This document shows positions 24,532 through 34,033 of a stretch of DNA of 64,000 nt, piece by piece. Under the pieces are notes generated by a model. It was not told the origin of the DNA. It saw only the letters and a program-made list of their open reading frames with translations, and made no database searches. This DNA comes from Sulfurospirillum diekertiae (lineage in GTDB: Bacteria; Campylobacterota; Campylobacteria; Campylobacterales; Sulfurospirillaceae). How positions within the stretch are numbered: the first letter of the stretch is position 1; every line of letters begins with the position of its first letter. The stretch lies in the NCBI RefSeq assembly GCF_011769985.2, contig NZ_CP039734.2, forward strand, positions 1,302,001 through 1,366,000. The letters are read 5' to 3'. A program made the translations under genes and the position numbers.

Positions 24532-26016
24532 ATGAAACATAAAAATTTAATGGTTTACGGTACAGGTTCGGATGTTGGTAAGAGCGTTATTGTGGCAGGA
24601 TTATGCCGTATTCTTAAGCAAGATGGTGTGCGAGTTTGCCCTTTTAAATCTCAAAATATGGCCTTAAATTCTTATATCACCAAAGATGGAAAAGAGATGG
24701 GACGTGCCCAAGTGGTGCAAGCAGAAGCCGCAGGGCTGGAGCCTGATGTGATGATGAATCCTATATTGCTGAAACCTTCAACAGACCGCAAGGCACAAGT
24801 CATCTTGCATGGAAAAGCTTTACGCAATATGGATGCTCGAGAGTATTTCACCAATCGTGGTGCTATGAAAATAGAGGTTATGAAGGCTTATAACAAGATA
24901 CGCGAAAACTATGATGTATCTATTATCGAAGGAGCTGGAAGTCCTGCTGAGATTAATTTGAAAGTAGATGACTTGGTCAATACCGGTATGGCAGAAATGG
25001 CTGATGCGCCAGCTGTTTTGGTTGCAGACATTGATAAAGGAGGCGTTTTTGCCTCAATATATGGAACGATAAAACTTTTGGAAAAACATGAAAGTGCTCG
25101 TATCAAAGGGGTTATTATCAATAAGTTTCGTGGTGATGTAACCTTACTTGAACCAGGGCTTCGTATGATTGAAGAAAAAATCAATATTCCTGTTCTTGGC
25201 GTTATCCCTTATATACAACTGGGTATTGAAGAAGAAGATGGTTTTGGTGATAGGCATTTAGAAAAAAAAGCACGTGGGGCAATTGATATCGCCGTTATTG
25301 TACCTAAGCGCATTTCAAATTTTACCGACATGGATGCCCTTTTGAGACACAGTGATGTAACCGTGCGTTATGTTCGAAAAGTACATGAGATTGAAAATCC
25401 AGATGTTATTATCTTGCCAGGGTCAAAAAACACTATCGAGGATATGCTGGATCTTCAACAAAGAGGCATGGCCGAAGCGGTGATTAAACATGCAAAAAAT
25501 GGGGTGATTATCTTTGGTATTTGTGGTGGATTTCAGATGTTAGGTCAAAAAATTCAAGATGAATTTGGAATTGAATCTTCCATTCAAGAAATAACCGGAC
25601 TGGGTCTTTTAGATATCGAAACAACGATGTTAAAAGAAAAGACAACGACGCAATTTGAAGGCTTACTCAGTTGTAATACAGGTTTTCTTCAAGGAATGAC
25701 TAAATGCCGTATCAAAGGATATGAAATCCATCAAGGCATCACGTATGGCAATGAAGCCAATTTATTTGAAGGTACTGAGGCATTACTCGGGGCAATACGG
25801 GACAATGTTATAGGAACCTATATCCATGGGGTGTTTGATAATTCTGACTTTACCACTGAATTTTTAAATCGTATTCGTGAGAAAAAAGGCATTACAAAAG
25901 TCGATGAAGTCTTTGACTATGACGCTTATAAACAAGGTGAGTACGACAAGTTGGCTTTATTGTTACGTGAAAATCTAGATATGAGAGCTATTTACAACAT
26001 TATAGGAGTTGAATGA
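24532..26016 (+). CDS. cbiP: Cobyric acid synthase (glutamine-dependent amidase)
   Basis: The 494-residue enzyme amidates side chains b, d, e and g of the corrin ring. The N-terminal synthetase has GTGSDVGKS as an ATP loop and FKSQNMALNS; the C-terminal glutaminase domain has the nucleophile Cys in IFGICGGFQMLG and a late HGVFDN. Length fits the CbiP/CobQ family. It follows cobU by 8 bases and overlaps cobT by ATGA. Confidence 0.95.
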   Translation: MKHKNLMVYGTGSDVGKSVIVAGLCRILKQDGVRVCPFKSQNMALNSYITKDGKEMGRAQVVQAEAAGLEPDVMMNPILLKPSTDRKAQVILHGKALRNMDAREYFTNRGAMKIEVMKAYNKIRENYDVSIIEGAGSPAEINLKVDDLVNTGMAEMADAPAVLVADIDKGGVFASIYGTIKLLEKHESARIKGVIINKFRGDVTLLEPGLRMIEEKINIPVLGVIPYIQLGIEEEDGFGDRHLEKKARGAIDIAVIVPKRISNFTDMDALLRHSDVTVRYVRKVHEIENPDVIILPGSKNTIEDMLDLQQRGMAEAVIKHAKNGVIIFGICGGFQMLGQKIQDEFGIESSIQEITGLGLLDIETTMLKEKTTTQFEGLLSCNTGFLQGMTKCRIKGYEIHQGITYGNEANLFEGTEALLGAIRDNVIGTYIHGVFDNSDFTTEFLNRIREKKGITKVDEVFDYDAYKQGEYDKLALLLRENLDMRAIYNIIGVE

Positions 26017-27047
26017 TGCATCTATTAGAAGAGACTTTACTTGCTATAACCGGAGTAAATGAAGAAAACCAAAAAAACCAAAAAGAATATATTGCGACAT
26101 TATTGAAGACGCCTGATGGGCTTGGTAAATTAGAAAAGATGAATATTCAACTGAGTGGAATAGAAAAAGAGTACCGCGTTAAGAAAAAAGCAGTCGTCGT
26201 GATGGCTGCAGATAATGGTGTTGAAGAAGAGGGCGTGAGTGCTTCTAAGCGTGTGATAACACAATATGTCGTTGAAGCGATGGTTGCGGGGGAAGCGTCT
26301 ATTAGTTCACTGTGCAAATCATTGGGCAGTGAACTTTTTGTGATTGATCTTGGCATTGATTCGACACGTGTTTTCAAAGGGGCAATTACGCATAAAATTA
26401 TGCCTACAGGGACATATAACATTCGAAAAGGCCCAGCAATGAGCCGTGAACAGGCCATTGAAGCTATTGAAGTTGGTATTGATATCGTTCGTGAACTCGT
26501 AGAAAAAGATTACAACCTTTTTGCTGTGGGTGAAATGGGTATTGGCAATACAACAACTAGTAGTGCCTGCTTAAAAGCCTTAACGAATCTTCCGTTAGTT
26601 GAACTTGTGGGATATGGCAGTGGTATTGATGAGCGAACATTAGGATTGAAAATAGCCGTTGTAGAGGATGCCGTTCGTATCAATAAGCCTGATGTGAATG
26701 ACCCTATCGACATCATCCAAAAATTGGGTGGTCTTGATATCGCCGCCATGACGGGGGTCTATTTGGGTGCGGCTAGGTATAAAGTACCTATTGTTTTAGA
26801 TGGCCTTATCTCAGGCGTTTCTGCCTTGCTTGCATACCGCATGAACGCGCATGCAAGAGATTACATGATTCCTTCTCACATCAGTGAAGAGCCTGGTGCA
26901 AAGTGGATAATGGAAGCACTTTGCTTTAATCCGATGCTTCATATGAACATGAAACTTGGTGAAGGTAGTGGTGCGGTACTCGTGTTTCCTTTGGTTGAAG
27001 CGGCTAGTAATCTAACACGCGATATTCGTGTCTACCCAGAGGTATAA
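26013..27047 (+). CDS. cobT: Nicotinate-nucleotide:base phosphoribosyltransferase
   Basis: The 344-residue enzyme activates the lower-ligand base with nicotinate mononucleotide. It shows the DNGVEEEGVSASKR loop, the GEMGIGNTTTSSA segment and the catalytic Glu region near GEGSGAVLVFPLVEAA. In this genus the natural lower ligand is adenine (norpseudo-B12), but base preference cannot be read from the gene. It overlaps cbiP by ATGA and is followed after one base by the Cys-rich gene. Confidence 0.94.
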   Translation: MMHLLEETLLAITGVNEENQKNQKEYIATLLKTPDGLGKLEKMNIQLSGIEKEYRVKKKAVVVMAADNGVEEEGVSASKRVITQYVVEAMVAGEASISSLCKSLGSELFVIDLGIDSTRVFKGAITHKIMPTGTYNIRKGPAMSREQAIEAIEVGIDIVRELVEKDYNLFAVGEMGIGNTTTSSACLKALTNLPLVELVGYGSGIDERTLGLKIAVVEDAVRINKPDVNDPIDIIQKLGGLDIAAMTGVYLGAARYKVPIVLDGLISGVSALLAYRMNAHARDYMIPSHISEEPGAKWIMEALCFNPMLHMNMKLGEGSGAVLVFPLVEAASNLTRDIRVYPEV

Positions 27048-27048
27048 G

Positions 27049-27306
27049 ATGAGCTATAAATTTGTACAAAATAAAGCGTGTGAGTATTTTCCTTGTCATA
27101 AGATAGAAGAGGACACTACCTTTAATTGTCTTTTTTGCTATTGCCCTTTGTATGCTTTGGGTGAGCAGTGTGGCGGAAAATTTACCTATACAAAAAATGG
27201 AATCAAAAGTTGTGTGGAATGTGATGTTGTTCATCATAAAGATACGGGCTATGAATACGTCCAAGCGAAAATGCATTACATCATAAAACTGGCAGTACAG
27301 AAATGA
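27049..27306 (+). CDS. Cysteine-rich small-domain protein of cobamide operons
   Basis: I take the ATG at 27049; the frame is open 21 bases upstream into cobT. The 85-residue protein has Cys in CEYFPCH, CLFCYCP, a single C before GGK and CVEC, probably a zinc or iron-sulfur site. It matches the 'cysteine-rich small domain' family (PF04071 from memory), which is often found in cobalamin gene clusters but has no known function. It overlaps cobS by ATGA. Confidence 0.8.
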   Translation: MSYKFVQNKACEYFPCHKIEEDTTFNCLFCYCPLYALGEQCGGKFTYTKNGIKSCVECDVVHHKDTGYEYVQAKMHYIIKLAVQK

Positions 27307-28025
27307 ACGGGATACTGTTATTAATTCAATTTATGACACGCCTTCCTGTATTTAGTAAAACAACCTATGACCCTATTGCGATTGGGCGTGCTATAAAGTT
27401 TTTTCCCTTCGTTGGTTTGCTTATCGGTTTAATTTTATGTGCGGTGTTTATGGTCATCAATCCTTTGATTGACAATAAATTAATTGTTGCCTTAATCATT
27501 GTTGTAGTTGAGATTTTACTCACGGGAGGGCTTCATCTTGATGGTTTATCGGACAGTTTTGATGGCTTGTTTAGTTACAGAGATAAAGAGCGCATCTTAG
27601 AGATTATGAAAGACTCTTGTATCGGGGTCAATGGGGCGTTAGCGCTTATTGTCTATGTGGTTGCCAAAATTTTATTTCTGAGTGAACTTGGCTGGGAATA
27701 TATCGTTTTTATACCTGTCGTGGCACGTTTAAATACTGTTCTTCATGCAGGCTTAGGAAGGTATGCAAGAGAAGAAGGCATGGGAAAAAGTATTGTGGAT
27801 GAAACGAGTATCCAAGGCGTATTTTTTGCCATTTTGAGTGTCTTAGTCATAGGCTTTATCCTCCTAGGTTTAGATGCGCTTTGGCTTGTTGTGGGTGCTT
27901 TGAGTTTTGGTTTTATGAGCCTTTATTATATTCAAAAGCGCATTGATGGCATCACAGGTGACACGATGGGAGCAGTATTAGAATTAACATCTTTAGTTGT
28001 GTTATTTATAGGAGTACTTTTATGA
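27303..28025 (+). CDS. cobS: Adenosylcobinamide-GDP ribazoletransferase (cobamide synthase)
   Basis: The 240-residue inner-membrane enzyme joins adenosylcobinamide-GDP to the activated lower-ligand nucleoside. It has the TGGLHLDGLSDSFDGL Asp-rich motif and RILEIMKDSCIGVNGAL that are typical of CobS, with several membrane helices. It overlaps the Cys-rich gene and cobC by ATGA each, which shows very tight translational coupling in this part of the operon. Confidence 0.94.
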   Translation: MNGILLLIQFMTRLPVFSKTTYDPIAIGRAIKFFPFVGLLIGLILCAVFMVINPLIDNKLIVALIIVVVEILLTGGLHLDGLSDSFDGLFSYRDKERILEIMKDSCIGVNGALALIVYVVAKILFLSELGWEYIVFIPVVARLNTVLHAGLGRYAREEGMGKSIVDETSIQGVFFAILSVLVIGFILLGLDALWLVVGALSFGFMSLYYIQKRIDGITGDTMGAVLELTSLVVLFIGVLL

Positions 28026-28663
28026 AAACAGAAATTTACCTTCTTCGCCATGGAGAGACAGGATTAAATAGGCAAAAAGTTTATTTTGGCCATTTAGATG
28101 CTGCTATGAATGAGTTAGGCAAAGAATGTATTGCGCATGTGGCAAATAACTTTTTTGGGCCATTAGATGTGATTATTTCTAGTGATTTGGAGCGTTGTGC
28201 CGAGTCAGCAAGAATATTTAGTCGCTCAAAAAAGATTAAGGTCACCTATGATCAGCGTTTACGTGAATTGGACTTTGGTGTCTTTGAAGGACGAACCTAT
28301 GCGTCATTAATGGAAGAGTTTCCCAAAGAAGCTGAGCAGTTTTTTAGTGGCGATTATGATTTTGTGATACCCAAAGGTGAAAGTGTCAAAATGCTTTTTG
28401 AACGCACATATGAAGCGTTTGAAGAAATCATAGCAAACCATGCTGGTAAGCATATTCTTATCTCAACACATGGTGGCGCGATAAGGGCAATTCTTTCTCG
28501 CTACCTTGCAGGCAATAAAAAAGCTTACTGGAAGTTTGCCGTTGAACATGCTTCTTTGACAAAGCTCGTCCATGAAGATGGCTTTGTGTACCTGGAATAC
28601 CTAGGAAGAGGAGAGAAAATTCAACAATTAGCCGTGAGTACAAAGATGAAAAAAGGAGCATGA
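28022..28663 (+). CDS. cobC: Alpha-ribazole phosphatase, histidine phosphatase family
   Basis: The 213-residue protein has the phosphohistidine loop LRHGETGLN at the N-terminus, the conserved SSDLERCAESA and ELDFGVFEGR segments, and the late His in STHGGAIR. It removes phosphate from the cobamide phosphate or its nucleotide precursor at the end of the pathway. It overlaps cobS by ATGA and is followed after one base by cbiK. It is a member of a broad family, but the neighbours make the CobC call safe. Confidence 0.9.
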   Translation: MKTEIYLLRHGETGLNRQKVYFGHLDAAMNELGKECIAHVANNFFGPLDVIISSDLERCAESARIFSRSKKIKVTYDQRLRELDFGVFEGRTYASLMEEFPKEAEQFFSGDYDFVIPKGESVKMLFERTYEAFEEIIANHAGKHILISTHGGAIRAILSRYLAGNKKAYWKFAVEHASLTKLVHEDGFVYLEYLGRGEKIQQLAVSTKMKKGA

Positions 28664-28664
28664 A

Positions 28665-29567
28665 ATGAAAAAAACTATAATGCTGATCTCTATGATGATG
28701 ATAGTGTTTATATTTAATGGGTTTACGCTGTTTCAAAACAAAGACAAAAAAGCGATTCTTTTTGTTAATTTTGGAACGACATATAATGATACAAGAGTCG
28801 CTACAATTGATACGTTGCAGAAAAAAATAGCAGATACCTATAAAGACTATGATGTTAGATTGGCGTATACATCAAGACAAATCATTCGAAAACTCAGTGA
28901 GCGTGATGGTATTCGAATCGATACGCCCGAAGAGGCTCTTAAAAAGTTAAAAGCTGATGGATACGGTACGGTTATCGTTCAAGCAACGCATATCATTAAT
29001 GGTGAGGAAGCGGATTATCTTAAACGCGAAGTTGCCTCCCTAAAAGATGATTTCTATGTCATTAAATTAGGTCATCCACTTTTGACGCATATTAAAGATT
29101 ATGAGTTGACAATGAAGGCGCTTCAGTTGCAATATTCTGAATTAAAGGCAGATGAGGCTGTTGTGCTTATTGGACATGGTACACATCATCCTTCTACCTC
29201 TGCGTATGCCATGATTGATTATTTCTTCCAAGACGCATCTCAAAATGTCTATTTTGGAACCGTGGAAGGGTTTCCCTCTTATGACAATGTTCTCACAAGA
29301 CTTAAGAAAAATGGTATTAGAACAGTAACTTTGATGCCGTTTCTATTTGTAGCAGGCGATCATGCAAACAATGATATTGCCGGTGACGAAGAAGATTCTT
29401 GGAAAAGTATGCTTTTAAAAGAGGGTTTTAACGTCAATGTTTATCTTCATGGCTTAGGTGAAAACGAAGCGATTCAACAGATTTTTATTGAGCATATTGA
29501 ACATGCAATTACGAATAAAGAAATAGATATGAAACGAAAGAAAGCAGGTTATGCACTTGGCAAGTAA
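28665..29567 (+). CDS. cbiK: Sirohydrochlorin cobaltochelatase with N-terminal signal/anchor
   Basis: The 300-residue protein matches anaerobic CbiK: VNFGTTYNDTR near the N-terminus of the domain, VQATHIINGEE, and the metal/catalytic His in LIGHGTHHPS. It inserts cobalt into sirohydrochlorin. Unlike cytoplasmic CbiK, it begins with a Lys-Lys and a strongly hydrophobic stretch (~residues 4-22), which looks like a signal peptide or membrane anchor. This recalls the periplasmic CbiK of Desulfovibrio vulgaris. AAAAAGGAGCATGAA precedes the ATG. It overlaps the following permease gene by 17 bases. Confidence 0.9.
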   Translation: MKKTIMLISMMMIVFIFNGFTLFQNKDKKAILFVNFGTTYNDTRVATIDTLQKKIADTYKDYDVRLAYTSRQIIRKLSERDGIRIDTPEEALKKLKADGYGTVIVQATHIINGEEADYLKREVASLKDDFYVIKLGHPLLTHIKDYELTMKALQLQYSELKADEAVVLIGHGTHHPSTSAYAMIDYFFQDASQNVYFGTVEGFPSYDNVLTRLKKNGIRTVTLMPFLFVAGDHANNDIAGDEEDSWKSMLLKEGFNVNVYLHGLGENEAIQQIFIEHIEHAITNKEIDMKRKKAGYALGK

Positions 29568-30582
29568 AACACATTTTCTATCATCCGACACCAAATTTTT
29601 AGTTTGGACGCTTGGTGGAATTTTATTAACGCTTAGTGGCGTGATTGCATTTGCCGGAATGGGATATATCGATATCCCCTTCTTTGATGTCTGTAAAATC
29701 ATGATAGGCAGTAAAGAAAATGTAATAGGTTCTACGGAGTGGTTTGTCGTGCATGATATACGATTGCCACGTATTTTAACAGCGATTTTAACCGGCGTTG
29801 CATTAAGTTTAAGTGGGCTTGTCTTTCAAGGGGTTCTCCTTAACCCTTTGGCAGACCCTTATACTTTAGGTATCTCCTCAGGTGCATCATTTGGTGCCGC
29901 ATTAGCGTTGTTATTAGGATTGAGTGGCGTGATGATTCAAGGAAGTGCTTTTTTCTTTGCGATAATCAGCCTTGGAATTGTGTTGCGTTTGGCAACGTTT
30001 GAAGGGCGCATCATTCCTGTATCGTTGATTCTATCCGGTGTTATCATTGGAGCTTTTTTCTCCGCAGGGCTTAGTTTTTCAAAATACCTAGCAGGGGATG
30101 AAATAGCGTCTATTTTCTTTTGGTTATTAGGTAGTTTTCAAGGTAAAACATGGATGGAAGTGATGATTCTTTTGGCTGTTGTTTCCTTTGGCTCTATGGT
30201 GATTTACTTTTATGCCGAGGAAATCAATATTTTGTCATTGGGAGAGAAAAATGCTAGCTCAATGGGCGTAGATACACACCGTGTACGTCTTATTTTACTC
30301 GTTGTTGCCTCATTGATGTCCTCAGTGACCGTATCTATTTGTGGGATTATCGGTTTTGTGGGATTGATAATCCCTCATATGATGCGATTTTTAGTGGGAA
30401 CGGACAACAAAAAACTCATCATTGTTTGTTCTTTGTGGGGCGGAATTCTTCTCTCAATGGCTGATAATGTTTCTCGTGCGTTACTTCCACATGAAGTCCC
30501 TATTGGGATACTCACAGCGCTTTTAGGTGCACCATTCTTTGCCATAGTTTTTAGAAATAAGATGCGAGGGAAAAAGAGATGA
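29551..30582 (+). CDS. BtuC/FecCD-family ABC permease
   Basis: The 343-residue protein has about nine or ten membrane helices and the family segments RLPRILTAILTGVALSLSG and GLIIPHMMRFLVG. It belongs to the vitamin B12 / siderophore / heme importer permeases. Because it lies inside the cobamide operon with an ATPase and a binding protein, import of corrinoids, or of cobalt in chelated form, is the likely function. It overlaps cbiK upstream and the ATPase gene downstream (ATGA). Confidence 0.9.
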   Translation: MHLASKTHFLSSDTKFLVWTLGGILLTLSGVIAFAGMGYIDIPFFDVCKIMIGSKENVIGSTEWFVVHDIRLPRILTAILTGVALSLSGLVFQGVLLNPLADPYTLGISSGASFGAALALLLGLSGVMIQGSAFFFAIISLGIVLRLATFEGRIIPVSLILSGVIIGAFFSAGLSFSKYLAGDEIASIFFWLLGSFQGKTWMEVMILLAVVSFGSMVIYFYAEEINILSLGEKNASSMGVDTHRVRLILLVVASLMSSVTVSICGIIGFVGLIIPHMMRFLVGTDNKKLIIVCSLWGGILLSMADNVSRALLPHEVPIGILTALLGAPFFAIVFRNKMRGKKR

Positions 30583-31346
30583 GTGCTTTACATGTAAAGA
30601 ATCTTGGCTATAAAAGTGGGTCTACTTCTATCTTAGAAAACATCAACTTGAGCCTTGAGGTGGGAAAATTCTATGGAATTTTGGGGCCTAATGGCAGTGG
30701 TAAAACAACACTATTGGATTGTTTGGCTGGTTTAGTACCAAAATCACATGGTGAGATTGAAATATTTAATGTGCCTTGTCATACCTATTCTCGTAAAGAG
30801 TTCGCCCAACAAATAGCACTTGTTCCTCAAAATTTTGATATTTCCTTTCCCTATAAGGTTCAGGAAATCTTAGAAATGGGACGTTATCCCTTTAAAAAAA
30901 GAATGCATGGGCTTTCAGCAAAAGAGTATGCCTTAATTGATCAGATTAAGGATGTTTTTGAATTGAACTTTTTGGTAGATAAAGAGGTTACAAACCTCAG
31001 TGGTGGAGAAAAGCAACGCGTGGCTTTCGCTAAAGCATTAATTCAAGATACGCCTATTTTATTTCTGGATGAATCAACATCAAACATGGATCCTTATTTT
31101 GCACATTTTGTTTTAAAAGAGGTGCAAAAACGAACGAAGAATGAACAAAAAACAGTTCTTGCGGTCTTTCACGATATGAATCTTGCCTCACGTTATTGTG
31201 ACGAGATCATCATGCTTAAAGATGGAGGACTTTTAGAAATGGGTACTACAAAAAAAGTATTAACACCGATCAATATCAAAAGACTTTTTGGTATCGAAAG
31301 TATTGCCGTTCATGATAACGACAAGAGCTATATTATTCCAGTTTAA
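30579..31346 (+). CDS. BtuD/FecE-family ABC ATPase
   Basis: The 255-residue ATPase has a Walker A (GPNGSGKTT), Q-loop, LSGGEKQR signature and Walker B (ILFLDEST) followed by the His switch (VFHDMN). It powers the permease encoded upstream, with which it overlaps by ATGA. A TTTACATGTAAA copy lies in its fourth to seventh codons (30587-30598), encoding Leu-His-Val-Lys. Confidence 0.92.
   Translation: MSALHVKNLGYKSGSTSILENINLSLEVGKFYGILGPNGSGKTTLLDCLAGLVPKSHGEIEIFNVPCHTYSRKEFAQQIALVPQNFDISFPYKVQEILEMGRYPFKKRMHGLSAKEYALIDQIKDVFELNFLVDKEVTNLSGGEKQRVAFAKALIQDTPILFLDESTSNMDPYFAHFVLKEVQKRTKNEQKTVLAVFHDMNLASRYCDEIIMLKDGGLLEMGTTKKVLTPINIKRLFGIESIAVHDNDKSYIIPV
30587..30598. repeat. TTTACATGTAAA palindrome, copy 7
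   Basis: At the start of the BtuD-like ATPase gene, encoding Leu-His-Val-Lys; C/G flanks. Confidence 0.8.
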
Positions 31347-31355
31347 GGAGCGAAA

Positions 31356-32264
31356 ATGAAAATATTATGGTTAGTGGCTTTGCTGATATCAAGCCATCTT
31401 TATGCGCTAGAAATTGAAGATCAGAATGGAAACAAAATTATTTTTGACAAACCTTTTAAACGTGTTATCTCTTTATATCCTGCACATACAGATCTTATCG
31501 ATGATTTAGGAGCAGGAGCATTATTAATAGGTGTTTCTATTGATTTAGATAATCCTGATAAATTCAAAGATATACCTACGTACTCCTATTATGATAATGC
31601 AGAAAAGTTCATTAGTGCAAAGCCTGATCTTATCTTGATTCGACCAATGATTGCCAATAAATTCAAAGGTATGATAGACCTTTTAAAATCACGAGGAATT
31701 GAAGTTGTTTCACTCCAACCTTCAACCTACCAAGAGTTACCAACGTATTGGAATAAGATTGGAAAATTAGTAGGAAAAGAAGAAGCTTCCACTCGATATG
31801 TAGAATCTTTTGAGAATGAAGTTGCAAAGATTAAAGCTAAGGTAGCTTCCATTCCTAGTGAAAATAAAAAAGGACTTTTCTTTGAAACGCGTCATAAAGA
31901 TTTTTTGACAACCAGTCCTGGAAGTATGCCTTATACAATCATTGAGATTTTAGGTGTAAAAAATATTGCGAAAGATGCTAAATCAATCAGAAATGGTTCC
32001 ACTGTTGCGCCCTATGAGATTGAAAAAATTCTTTCTCATGCGCAGGATATTGATGTTTATATCGCACAGAATGGAGCGATGAACCGTGTTAGTGAAGAAG
32101 ATATTTATAATACACCTGGTTTTAAAGCAATTAATGCCATCAAAAATAAACACGTCTATTTAATTCCTGAAGAGATCGTTTCAAGGCCCACAAAAAAATT
32201 GCTTGACGGAATGTGGGCACTCGGTCAGATTATCTATCCCAATTATTTTAAAGAAAGGATTTAA
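31356..32264 (+). CDS. BtuF-like periplasmic substrate-binding protein
   Basis: The 302-residue precursor has a cleavable signal (~1-18, ending LYA) and the TroA/BtuF-type fold with KRVISLYPAHTDLIDDLG and a helical linker. The mature protein should capture the substrate in the periplasm for the BtuCD-like pair. AAGGAGCGAAA precedes the ATG. Substrate is inferred from the operon only; siderophore-type ligands cannot be excluded by sequence. Confidence 0.88.
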   Translation: MKILWLVALLISSHLYALEIEDQNGNKIIFDKPFKRVISLYPAHTDLIDDLGAGALLIGVSIDLDNPDKFKDIPTYSYYDNAEKFISAKPDLILIRPMIANKFKGMIDLLKSRGIEVVSLQPSTYQELPTYWNKIGKLVGKEEASTRYVESFENEVAKIKAKVASIPSENKKGLFFETRHKDFLTTSPGSMPYTIIEILGVKNIAKDAKSIRNGSTVAPYEIEKILSHAQDIDVYIAQNGAMNRVSEEDIYNTPGFKAINAIKNKHVYLIPEEIVSRPTKKLLDGMWALGQIIYPNYFKERI

Positions 32265-32266
32265 CC

Positions 32267-32911
32267 ATGTCGTATGAAAGACGGCCAATGAGTATTGAAC
32301 AAAAGAGTTTTGAGATTATTACCCAAGAGATGGGAAGTGCTATTGATGCCTTTGATGCTACGTTGCAACCTGTTGTTAAACGTGTCATTCATACCACGGC
32401 TGATTTTGAGTATACCGATCTTTTAGATTTTTCTGATGATGCAGTCCAGAGTACGTTTGATGCCCTCAAAAGTGGATGTAAAATCTATTGTGATACCAAT
32501 ATGATTGTTAATGGCCTCAGTAAAGTTGCCTTAGGGAAATTTTCTTGCAAACCGTACTGCCTTGTGAGTGATGAAGATGTCAGTAAAGAAGCTAAAGAAC
32601 GTGGTGTTACAAGATCAATTGTAGGCATGGAACATGCGGCAAAAGATCCAGAAACTAAAATATTTTTAATCGGCAATGCCCCAACAGCACTTTATACTCT
32701 ATTGGAGATGATTAAATCAGGTGATTGTGCAAAACCTTCCCTTATCGTCGCTGTACCTGTTGGATTTGTGGGAGCGGCTGAATCTAAAGAAGAAGTTCTA
32801 AAATATGATGTTCCTTATATTCGAGTAAGAGGTAGAAAAGGTGGAAGTACGGTTGCCGTTGCTATTTTACACGGTCTTATCTACCAAATTTTTCAAAGAG
32901 AAGGCATCTAA
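32267..32911 (+). CDS. cbiC: Cobalt-precorrin-8 methylmutase
   Basis: The 214-residue enzyme moves the methyl group from C-11 to C-12 to form cobyrinate. The conserved catalytic His lies in RVIHTTADFEY, and GNAPTALYTL and VPVGFVGAAESKE are family signatures. AAAGGATTTAACC precedes the ATG. It opens the block of ring-contraction and methylation genes that runs to cbiJ. Confidence 0.95.
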   Translation: MSYERRPMSIEQKSFEIITQEMGSAIDAFDATLQPVVKRVIHTTADFEYTDLLDFSDDAVQSTFDALKSGCKIYCDTNMIVNGLSKVALGKFSCKPYCLVSDEDVSKEAKERGVTRSIVGMEHAAKDPETKIFLIGNAPTALYTLLEMIKSGDCAKPSLIVAVPVGFVGAAESKEEVLKYDVPYIRVRGRKGGSTVAVAILHGLIYQIFQREGI

Positions 32912-32914
32912 AAA

Positions 32915-34033
32915 ATGCAAAAGTATGTGATTCATGAGGGAAAGAAGCTTCGATACGGTTTTACGACTGGCTCATCCGCTGCAGCTGCTACAAAAGCGGC
33001 ATGTATGTTATTAATGAATGCGCCTTTAAAAAAAACCGTTGCAATCACTTTACCAACAAATGAAATATTACACATACCTATTTATACGGCAAAGAAAGAA
33101 AAAGAGTTGGCAATTGTTACTGTTATTAAAGATGGTGGTGATGATGCAGATGTGACGAGTGGACTAGAAATAGGAGCACGCGTCTCTTTTTCTGAGGAGA
33201 GAGGCATTCATATCAAAGGAGGCGAGGGTGTTGGTGTGGCAACTAAAAAAGGCTTACCTATTGGTGTAGGCGAACCCGCTATCAATCCAGTCCCTCAAGT
33301 GATGATTAAACAAAGCGTGATTGAGGTGATAGATATTTTAAAGCAAGGGATTGAAGTAGAAATTTTTGTTCCAAAAGGTGAAGAGATTGCCAAGCGAACG
33401 CTTAATTATAAATTAGGAATTCACGGGGGTATTTCCATATTGGGATCAACTGGTATCGTTAAACCTATGTCTGAAGAAGCATATAAAGACTCTTTGTCTA
33501 TTGAGTTAAAAGCAATGTACCAACAGCAAGATACCGATACCTTTGTCTTTACCTTTGGTAATTATGGACGCAAATTTGCCACAAACAATCTTGGATTAGT
33601 GGATGAAAATATCATCATTATCAGTAATTTTGTAGGATTTATGTTGGAGAAGGCCTGTGAGTTTGGTATCAAAAAAATACTGTTTGTTGGCAATATCGGA
33701 AAGATTGTCAAAGTAGCTGGAGGTATATTTCATACCCATAGTCGCGTATCGGATGCAAGGCTTGAAATTATGGCGGCAAATGCAATAAAAGCAGGAGAAA
33801 AACTTGATGTTATTCAAAAAATACTCAAAGCCAATACCACAGAAGAAGCAGTGGAAATGTTAAACAGAAAAGATACGTTTGACATAATGGCACAAGAAAT
33901 ACGAGAAAAGTGCGAAACTCATGTGAGACGTAGTGGATATGAGTTAGAGGTGGCTGCATTGATTTATTCAAGTGAACAGGGAGAATTAGCGCGAACGGAT
34001 AATTTTTATGTTGGAAATCATACCAATGCTTAA
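32915..34033 (+). CDS. cbiD: Cobalt-precorrin-5B C1-methyltransferase
   Basis: The 372-residue protein is CbiD of the anaerobic pathway, with the N-terminal YGFTTGSSAAAATKAA segment and KDGGDDADVTSGLEIGA typical of the family. It methylates C-1 after acetaldehyde release by CbiG. It follows cbiC by 3 bases, and its 3' end overlaps the start I choose for cbiE by 8 bases. Confidence 0.95.
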   Translation: MQKYVIHEGKKLRYGFTTGSSAAAATKAACMLLMNAPLKKTVAITLPTNEILHIPIYTAKKEKELAIVTVIKDGGDDADVTSGLEIGARVSFSEERGIHIKGGEGVGVATKKGLPIGVGEPAINPVPQVMIKQSVIEVIDILKQGIEVEIFVPKGEEIAKRTLNYKLGIHGGISILGSTGIVKPMSEEAYKDSLSIELKAMYQQQDTDTFVFTFGNYGRKFATNNLGLVDENIIIISNFVGFMLEKACEFGIKKILFVGNIGKIVKVAGGIFHTHSRVSDARLEIMAANAIKAGEKLDVIQKILKANTTEEAVEMLNRKDTFDIMAQEIREKCETHVRRSGYELEVAALIYSSEQGELARTDNFYVGNHTNA

